DNA from: REEB95 sp050729835
GTDB lineage: Bacteria > Pseudomonadota > Alphaproteobacteria > ATCC43930 > CGMCC-115725
Direction: 5' to 3'
Length of the DNA stretch: 64,000 nt
Assembly (NCBI GenBank): GCA_050729835.1
Contig: JBOHLS010000001.1
Span: 62,001 to 126,000, forward strand
Shown here: positions 58,204-64,000 of the stretch, piece by piece
Numbering within the stretch: the first letter of the stretch is position 1
Layout of the letters: each line of letters starts with the position of its first letter
Made by a program: the position numbers and the translations under genes
The notes under the pieces: model-generated
What the model saw: only the letters and a program-made list of their open reading frames with translations
What the model was told of the DNA's origin: nothing
Database searches by the model: none

Positions 58204-61005
58204 TCAGCGGCGCCACCAGCCCTTCTTTGGATTGTTCGTCGGCCCTGTGACTTCGTGCGCCGGCTGAACGTTGTGCTGAGCCGGTTGGCGTTCGGCTTCG
58301 GCCGGCGCCGGTTCGGCTGCCGCGCGCGGCGGCGGCTCGTAGGCCGGCGGCGATTGTGGCGCAGCGACCGGCGGTGCATAGCGTTCCGCGGGCGGCGTGA
58401 ATGTCTCGGCCTCATGCGCTGCCGTTTCCGGCATAGCGTCGCCGGCCATCGGCTCGCCATGCGGCTCGCCATGCGGCTCGCCATTGCTACCGCCACCGCG
58501 ACCACGCCGACGGCGGCCGCCGCGACGACCGCGCCGTCGCCGCCGGCGACCCTCGTCGGGCTGTCCCGGCTGTCCGGCCGCCTCGTGGCCGGGCTGCGAT
58601 TCCGCGCCAAACGGCTGCTCGTCTTGGACCGGCACGGGTTGCGCGGCTTCGTTCTCGATTTCCTCGTCGCTGCCGCCGGCGACGTAGCCGGGCTCGCCCG
58701 GCAGCAAGGCAAAGGACGGCCTGAAGCCGCGCTCGGCCGGTGGCCGCGGCGGGCGGGCACCTTGCGGCTCGCTGCCCGGTTGCGCTTCGCCGCCTTGGGA
58801 CGGCGCTTCGCCATGGCGGCCGCGACCGCCGCGGCGGCCACGCCGGCGTCGCCGACGGTGATGGTCGCCGGGCCCGCCGTCGTCTTGGCCGGCTTCGTGG
58901 TATTCGGGCTGGCCGCGATCCGCGATCGGTTTCGCGTCTTCCGTCGCTTCGGCGAGTGCCGCGGACGCCGTCGGCATCGTCTCGTCGACGATCGCGGCCT
59001 CCTCGGCATCGGGCGGCGCAGACGGCATCGGCGTCACCGGCAAGGCCGCGACTTCGGCAGGGGTCAGCGCGCGCATCCGCTCGAGCTTGTATTGCGGCGG
59101 AATGAGCGCGGCGTCGGTCTTGATGAAAACCCGCATGCCGCAGCGCGCTTCGATTTGCTGCAGCGCCGCGCGCTTCTGATTGAGGATGTAGAGCCCGACG
59201 GCTTCGGGCACCGAGACGATGACCTCGGCCGAGCGCCGCCGCACGCCCTCCTCCTCGATCGCGCGCAGCACGTGCAGCGCGGTCGACTCCGTCGAGCGGA
59301 TATAGCCGGTGCCGCCGCAATGCGGACACGGCTGGGTCGAGGTTTCGAGCAGCGACGGCTGCAGACGCTGCCGCGACAGCTCGAGCAGGCCGAACGGGCT
59401 GATGCGGCCGATCTGGATGCGGGCGCGGTCCTGGCGCATCGCCTCCTTGAACCGGCGCTCGACGGCGTGCTGATTGCGCGAGACTTCCATGTCGATGAAG
59501 TCGATGACGATCAGGCCGGCGAGGTCCCGCAGCCGCAACTGACGCGCGATTTCGTCCGCTGCCTCGAGGTTGGTTTTGGTCGCGGTCTCCTCGATGTTGC
59601 GCTCGCGCGTCGAGCGGCCCGAATTGACGTCGATCGAGACCAGCGCCTCGGTCGGGCTGATGACGACGTAGCCGCCGGATTTGAGCTGCACCGTCGGCGA
59701 ATGGATGGCGTCGAGCTGTCCCTCGATCGGGTGGCGCTGGAACAGCGGCACGTTGGGATCGCGATAGAGCTTCACGCGCCGCGCGTGATCCGGCATCAGC
59801 ATCTGCATGAACGAGCGGGCGTTCTGATAGCCCGCTTCGCCGTCGACGACGATCTCCTCGATGTCGCGGCTGTAGAGATCGCGGATGGCGCGCTTGATGA
59901 TGTTGCCTTCCTCGTAGATCAGCGCCGGAGCCGTCGATTTGAGCGTCAGCTCGCGAATGTCGTCCCACAGCCGTCGTAGGTATTCGAAATCGCGCTCGAT
60001 CTCGGGCTTGGAGCGCTCGCTGCCGGCGGTGCGAACGATGACTCCCATGCCCTCCGGCACCTCGAGGTCGCTCATCAGATCCTTGAGGCGGCGGCGATCG
60101 TTGGCGCTGGTGATCTTGCGCGAGACGCCGCCGCCGCGCGGCGTGTTCGGCATCAGCACGCAATAGCGGCCGGCGAGGGAAATATAGGTCGTCAGCGCCG
60201 CGCCCTTGTTGCCGCGCTCCTCCTTGGTGACCTGCACCAGCATGATCTGGCGCCGCTTGATCACCTCCTGGATCTTGTAGTGACGGAAGGGGCGCCGGAT
60301 CGGCCGCCGCGCTTCCTCGATCTCGTCGCCGCCCAGCGTCTCGACGCTGGTTTCGGCCGACGTGGGCGTGGTCTCGCCCGGCGGCGGGCTTTCAGCCGCC
60401 GCCATCTTGTCGTGTGGCGCGGTCTCCCTTTCGTCGCCGGCAAACGGCTCGGATTCCGGCTGTACGGACTCAGGGGCATCGGCAGGCGGGGGTGGGGCGT
60501 CGATGTCGACGTCGGCCGCTGCATCGTGCTCGTGATGGTCATGGTCGAAGCCGTCGGGCTCGGCGGTCTCCGTGTCAGGCGCGGCTTCGTCGGCATCGAA
60601 CGGCCCGCTCGCGAACTCTTCGTGCGGCGCCTCGAGCGCGGCGCGCTCGGGCGTTTCGGCCGGCACGTCGAGGCCGGCCTCTTCGCGCTCGGCCTCGCGC
60701 CGGTTCTCGGCCGCTTCGGCGACGCGCTCGGCCTCGAGCGCCGCTTCGCGGTCGGCCATCGGAATCCGGTAATAGTCGGGATGAATCTCGTTGAAGGCGA
60801 GGAAGCCGTGGCGGTTGCCGCCATATTCGACAAACGCCGCCTGCAGCGATGGCTCGACGCGCGTCACCTTGGCGAGATAGATGTTTCCCTTGATCTGCTT
60901 TTTAGTCGAGGCCTCGTAGTCGAATTCGACGAGACGGTTGCCGTCGAGCACCACGACCCGGGTTTCCTCCGGGTGAGCGGCATCGATGAGCATGCGCTTG
61001 GTCAT
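58204..61005 (-). CDS. rne: Ribonuclease E
   Basis: A 933-residue endoribonuclease, core of the RNA degradosome. The N-terminal S1 domain (LAKVTRVEPSLQAAFVEYGGNRHGFL near residue 44) is split by a long acidic insert (about 80-235), usual in alphaproteobacteria. The DNase I-like catalytic site has VSIDVNSGRSTRERNIEETA with Asp near 470 and LIVIDFIDME near 510; the zinc link CPHCGG lies near 586. The C-terminal third is proline-, glutamate- and arginine-rich scaffold, including RRRRRGRRGG-like stretches and a GEPH repeat. Ends in KKGWWRR. The usual amidase gene between rne and mrcA is missing. Confidence 0.95.
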   Translation of the reverse strand: MTKRMLIDAAHPEETRVVVLDGNRLVEFDYEASTKKQIKGNIYLAKVTRVEPSLQAAFVEYGGNRHGFLAFNEIHPDYYRIPMADREAALEAERVAEAAENRREAEREEAGLDVPAETPERAALEAPHEEFASGPFDADEAAPDTETAEPDGFDHDHHEHDAAADVDIDAPPPPADAPESVQPESEPFAGDERETAPHDKMAAAESPPPGETTPTSAETSVETLGGDEIEEARRPIRRPFRHYKIQEVIKRRQIMLVQVTKEERGNKGAALTTYISLAGRYCVLMPNTPRGGGVSRKITSANDRRRLKDLMSDLEVPEGMGVIVRTAGSERSKPEIERDFEYLRRLWDDIRELTLKSTAPALIYEEGNIIKRAIRDLYSRDIEEIVVDGEAGYQNARSFMQMLMPDHARRVKLYRDPNVPLFQRHPIEGQLDAIHSPTVQLKSGGYVVISPTEALVSIDVNSGRSTRERNIEETATKTNLEAADEIARQLRLRDLAGLIVIDFIDMEVSRNQHAVERRFKEAMRQDRARIQIGRISPFGLLELSRQRLQPSLLETSTQPCPHCGGTGYIRSTESTALHVLRAIEEEGVRRRSAEVIVSVPEAVGLYILNQKRAALQQIEARCGMRVFIKTDAALIPPQYKLERMRALTPAEVAALPVTPMPSAPPDAEEAAIVDETMPTASAALAEATEDAKPIADRGQPEYHEAGQDDGGPGDHHRRRRRRGRRGGRGRHGEAPSQGGEAQPGSEPQGARPPRPPAERGFRPSFALLPGEPGYVAGGSDEEIENEAAQPVPVQDEQPFGAESQPGHEAAGQPGQPDEGRRRRRRGRRGGRRRRGRGGGSNGEPHGEPHGEPMAGDAMPETAAHEAETFTPPAERYAPPVAAPQSPPAYEPPPRAAAEPAPAEAERQPAQHNVQPAHEVTGPTNNPKKGWWRR
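58450..58485 (-). repeat. Three 12-bp tandem repeats in rne (GEPH unit)
   Basis: CGGCTCGCCATG is present twice and CGGCTCGCCATT once, in a row on the plus strand, encoding GEPHGEPHGEPM in the disordered C-terminal part of RNase E. Slippage at such repeats changes length without breaking the frame. Confidence 0.8.
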
Positions 61006-61486
61006 GCAAAACTCCGAGGTGCGCGCACGCGCCCGCGCGAAGAACGGGCGGCGGCGTCAACCTGATGGCTACGAAGCCGGCGGCACAACCCGTTCGATGT
61101 TCGAGCCGGGCTGGAGCAAAGATCATTTCGAGGCTCTCTGGCTGCCGCAAGCCGGCCACGGGCCGGCGCAGGCTTCGGGGTTTGATCAAACCGCGTGGTC
61201 CTTTGGCGTCCCGGCGGGGTGCGTCACCGCATCCCGAACCGCCGCGTCGCCCTCTTCGGCCTGAGACCGGAAGCGGACTGCAGTATTTCGCACGCTCAGG
61301 ATACAGGCGGTGCGGTGCGGCGGCAACCGCCTCGTACGCCGCATTGCCGCGGCAATCCGCGGATTGCCGCCGTCGCGGCGCTTTTATTCTTGGAAAGCCG
61401 GCGCGACGGGGCCATAAAGCCGGCGTAAGATCGCGCGTCGCCCGCATCGGTGGCGGGCGCCGGTTGGCGGCAATGGCGCCCGGATT
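61006..61486. other. Divergent rne-mrcA intergenic region with palindromes
   Basis: A 481-base gap, no gene seen. It holds a GCCGGCC-ACG-GGCCGGC hairpin (61150-61166), a 14-bp palindrome GGTTTGATCAAACC (61178-61191), and two overlapping palindromes, ATTGCCGCGGCAAT (61343-61356) and GCAATCCGCGGATTGC (61352-61367). A short hairpin followed by CTTTTATT ends at about 61388. The minus-strand part is probably the long structured rne leader through which RNase E usually limits its own mRNA; this is inferred from other bacteria. Confidence 0.55.
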
Positions 61487-63958
61487 ATGACCAAACTCCT
61501 GAAAATCTTGTTCGTTCTGGTGCTGTTCGGCGGCGTCATCGGCGTCGGCGTGGTCGGGTTGGCGGTCTGGTATTTCGGCCGCGACCTGCCGGATTACCAG
61601 CAGCTCGCGAACTATCAGCCGCCGGTGGTGACGCGGGTCTATGCCGGCGACGGCCGCCTGTTGGCCGAGTACGCCACCGAGAAGCGCGTCTTCGTGCCGG
61701 TCAATGCCATGCCGCCGCTGGTGATCCACGCCTTCCTGGCGGCCGAAGACCGCAATTTCTATTCGCATCCCGGCGTCGATCCGCTGTCGATGGTGCGCGC
61801 CGCGGTCACCGACCTGTTCCGCCTCGCCGAGCACCGTCGTCCCGTCGGCGCCTCGACCATCACCCAGCAGGTGGCGAAGAATTTTCTCCTGAACAACGAG
61901 CTCTCGCTCAAGCGCAAGATCCGCGAGGCCCTCATCGCCATCCGCATGGAGCAGGTGATGAGCAAGGATCGCATCCTCGAGCTCTATCTCAACGGCATCT
62001 ATCTCGGCGGCGGCACCTATGGCGTCGCTGCGGCTGCGCTCAACTATTTCAACAAATCGCTCGATCGGCTCAGCATCCCCGAAGCTGCATTCCTCGCCGC
62101 GCTGCCCAAGGCGCCGAACAACTACGATCCGCGGCGCCATCCCGAGGCCGCCAAGGATCGCCGCGACTGGGTGATCGACCGCATGGCCGATGCCGGGTTC
62201 ATCACCGTGCCACAGGCGCAGGCGGCGAAAGCCGAGCCGATCGTGCTGCGCCAGCGCGACGCGACCACGATGGTGCGGGCCGATTATTTCAACGAAGAGG
62301 TGCGTCGCGAGCTCATCGATCGCTATGGCCAGCGCAAGGTCTACGAGGGTGGCCTGCTGGTGCGCACCAGCCTCGATCCGACGCTCCAGACCGCGGCGGA
62401 CAAAGCGCTGCGCGCCGCGCTCGAGGCCTACGACCGGCGCCATGGCTGGCGCGGGCCGGTGACGCGCATCGCGATCGAGGACGACTGGCAGGCGCGGCTT
62501 GCCGCGGTGCCGGTGCTGGCGGGCGCCGCCGATGTCGGCTGGTCGCTGGCGGTGGTGCTGTCGACGGCAGGCGATGCGGCGACGATCGGTTTCGCCGACG
62601 GCAGCGAGGGACAGATTCCCTACAGCGAGCTGCGCTGGGCGCGGAAATACATCAACGACGATGCGGTCGGGCCAGTGCCGGCGACCGCGGCGGCGGCGGT
62701 GTCAGCGGGTGAAGTGGTTCTGGTCGAGCGGCTGGATGCGGCGGGCAAGTCCTACGGGCTGCGGCAGATTCCGGCGGTCTCGGGGGCCTTGGTGGCCATG
62801 GACCCGCATACCGGCCGGGTGCTGGCGATGAGCGGCGGCTTCAGTTTTGCGATCAGCCAGTTCAACCGGGCGACGCAGGCGAAGCGGCAGACCGGTTCGG
62901 CGATCAAGCCGTTCATCTATCTGGCGGCGTTGGATCACGGTTTCACGCCGTCGACGCTGGTCTTGGACGCGCCGTTCGTGGTGGATCAGGGGCCGGGGCT
63001 GCCGAAGTGGAACCCGACCAATTACGAACACCGGTTTTATGGCCCGGTGCCGCTGTTCTTCGGGCTGCAGGAATCGCTCAACCTGGTGACGGCGCGGGTC
63101 GGAACGACGGTGGGGTTGCCGATCATTCAGGACTACTTGGTCAAGCGCTTCGGCATCCTTGACAACATGCCGCTCGAGGATTCGTACATCCTGGGCGCCG
63201 GCGTGACTACGCCACTGCGGCTGACGACCGCCTATGCGATGCTGGTGAACGGCGGCAAACAGATTCATCCGACCTTCATCGACCGGGTGCAGGACCGCAA
63301 CGGCAAGACGATCTATCGCGCCGATGACCGGCCGTGTGATGGTTGCAACAACGTCGCGTGGACGGGCCAGGCGCCGCCCGAACTGCCCGACACGCGGGCG
63401 CAAATCGCTGATCCGCGTAGCTGCTATCAGATCGTTTCGATGCTCGAAGGCGTGGTGCAGCACGGCACCGGACGGATCGTGTCCTCGATCGGCAAGCCAC
63501 TGGCGGGCAAGACCGGGACAACCAACGAGTCCGAAGACACCTGGTTCGTCGGCTTCTCGCCCGATCTGGCCGCCGGGGTCTATGTCGGATTCGATCAGCC
63601 GCGCAGCCTAGGCAAGCACGAGGTCGGCGCCACCGTTGCCGCGCCCGCCTTCCGCGACTTCATGGCCGCCGCCCTCAAGGGCAAGCCGGCCATCCCCTTC
63701 CGTATCCCGCCGGGGATCGAGCTGGTGCGGATCGATGCGCACACCGGACGTTTGCCGACGAACGGCGACCGCAACGTGATCTGGGGCGCGTTCAAGCCCG
63801 GCACCGAGCCGACCAGCGAGCCCGGCCAAGTGGTCAGCGGCAACGGCATCACGCTCGGGATCGGCGATCTGACACCGAATGACGATGCGAACGGCGACCA
63901 AGCGGGCGGCGGCAATGCGCAGCCGGCTCCCCGCAGCGGCACCGGCGGCCTATATTAA
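61487..63958 (+). CDS. mrcA: Penicillin-binding protein 1A (bifunctional transglycosylase/transpeptidase)
   Basis: An 823-residue class A PBP that polymerises and cross-links peptidoglycan. One N-terminal helix (LLKILFVLVLFGGVIGVGVV) anchors it. The GT51 domain has AAEDRNFYSHPGVD near residue 87 and STITQQVAKNF near 125. An OB-like insert (about 320-410) follows, as in PBP1A. The transpeptidase domain has the serine motif SAIK (Ser471, Lys474) and KTGT (675-678). Ends with a proline-poor tail rich in Gly and Asp. Next to rne and before prfB, as in other alphaproteobacteria. Confidence 0.95.
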   Translation: MTKLLKILFVLVLFGGVIGVGVVGLAVWYFGRDLPDYQQLANYQPPVVTRVYAGDGRLLAEYATEKRVFVPVNAMPPLVIHAFLAAEDRNFYSHPGVDPLSMVRAAVTDLFRLAEHRRPVGASTITQQVAKNFLLNNELSLKRKIREALIAIRMEQVMSKDRILELYLNGIYLGGGTYGVAAAALNYFNKSLDRLSIPEAAFLAALPKAPNNYDPRRHPEAAKDRRDWVIDRMADAGFITVPQAQAAKAEPIVLRQRDATTMVRADYFNEEVRRELIDRYGQRKVYEGGLLVRTSLDPTLQTAADKALRAALEAYDRRHGWRGPVTRIAIEDDWQARLAAVPVLAGAADVGWSLAVVLSTAGDAATIGFADGSEGQIPYSELRWARKYINDDAVGPVPATAAAAVSAGEVVLVERLDAAGKSYGLRQIPAVSGALVAMDPHTGRVLAMSGGFSFAISQFNRATQAKRQTGSAIKPFIYLAALDHGFTPSTLVLDAPFVVDQGPGLPKWNPTNYEHRFYGPVPLFFGLQESLNLVTARVGTTVGLPIIQDYLVKRFGILDNMPLEDSYILGAGVTTPLRLTTAYAMLVNGGKQIHPTFIDRVQDRNGKTIYRADDRPCDGCNNVAWTGQAPPELPDTRAQIADPRSCYQIVSMLEGVVQHGTGRIVSSIGKPLAGKTGTTNESEDTWFVGFSPDLAAGVYVGFDQPRSLGKHEVGATVAAPAFRDFMAAALKGKPAIPFRIPPGIELVRIDAHTGRLPTNGDRNVIWGAFKPGTEPTSEPGQVVSGNGITLGIGDLTPNDDANGDQAGGGNAQPAPRSGTGGLY

Positions 63959-63991
63959 TGCGACGTTCCATGCGCCATCCGAAGGTGACCG

Positions 63992-64000
63992 ATGCGGGCT
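63992..64000 (+). CDS. prfB: Possible first codons of peptide chain release factor 2 (partial)
   Basis: The last nine bases read ATG CGG GCT (MRA), 33 bases after the mrcA stop and behind a GAAGGTGA ribosome-site-like stretch. prfB commonly follows mrcA in alphaproteobacteria and often starts MRA. Only three codons are visible, so this is a positional guess. Confidence 0.3.

Overview
The window is a stretch of chromosome from a GC-rich alphaproteobacterium. Evidence for this placement: a C4-pathway 5-aminolevulinate synthase (hemA), the compact block lptF-lptG-lptD-surA-pdxA-rsmA facing mltG-yicC-gmk, a Rhodobacter-type phosphatidylethanolamine methyltransferase (pmtA), RNase E with an acidic insert next to mrcA, and a 39-residue aa3-type cytochrome oxidase subunit IV-like protein. 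I cannot fix the genus; a Rhodospirillales or Hyphomicrobiales relative is plausible. Most of the window is ordinary core chromosome: genes are tightly packed, frequently overlap by 4 bases (ATGA or GTGA), and there are no tRNA or rRNA genes, prophage, CRISPR array or defence island that I can see.

Layout. 1-9.3 kb: the end of mltG, then yicC and gmk on +, meeting the minus-strand envelope block rsmA, pdxA, surA-like chaperone, lptD, lptG, lptF (LPS export and outer-membrane assembly). 9.5-12.9 kb: two large polytopic membrane proteins that look like GT-C type glycosyltransferases. 13-18.4 kb: pepA-holC, ndk, a tiny oxidase subunit gene overlapping the ndk stop codon, a GT87-like membrane protein, purN and purM. 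18.4-23.4 kb: MFS transporter, two NAD(P)-dependent oxidoreductases, mepA and an OmpA-family porin-like protein with a clear intrinsic terminator. 23.45-25.32 kb: a group II intron inserted exactly behind that terminator, with a frameshifted reverse transcriptase. 25.4-31.2 kb: pdxH, a cation diffusion facilitator, an SDR, a lipoprotein, a PadR-like regulator, hemA and an omega-aminotransferase. 31.5-35.4 kb: an ABC importer (two permeases and a binding protein, no ATPase here). 35.5-38.4 kb: a luciferase-like flavin oxidoreductase and divergent marR with a palindromic operator candidate, DUF488 and an unknown protein. 38.5-42.2 kb: sulfur assimilation (tauE-like exporter, cysN, cysD, APS-reductase type cysH). 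42.3-46.5 kb: tonB, a frameshifted DUF1499 gene, a fumarylacetoacetase-family protein, a double cold-shock protein and pmtA. 46.5-53.8 kb: a minus-strand run of molybdenum hydroxylase subunit, cysQ, tsaC/sua5, FAD-linked oxidase and acyl-CoA dehydrogenase. 53.9-58.2 kb: a broken SRAP gene, DsbA-like and BepA-like periplasmic proteins, and an aminotransferase. 58.2-64 kb: rne and mrcA, divergent, and probably the first codons of prfB.

How it fits together. The dominant theme is the cell envelope: LPS transport (LptD, F, G), outer-membrane protein folding (SurA, DsbA-like, BepA-like), peptidoglycan synthesis and turnover (MltG, MepA, PBP1A), OmpA, TonB and three candidate lipid-linked sugar transferases. 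A second theme is PLP chemistry (PdxA and PdxH make PLP; HemA and two aminotransferases use it), and a third is sulfate reduction through APS.

No gene cluster here is convincingly a new biological system. The most informative oddities are the terminator-seeking group II intron, a long inverted repeat touching the start codon of the surA-like gene, an SRAP gene that is both frameshifted and missing catalytic residues, a MarR operator candidate over a promoter, and palindromes in the rne-mrcA gap. Three separate frameshifts in 64 kb (intron RT, DUF1499, SRAP) may be real decay or assembly errors; the sequence alone cannot say, although the SRAP substitutions favour real decay in that case.
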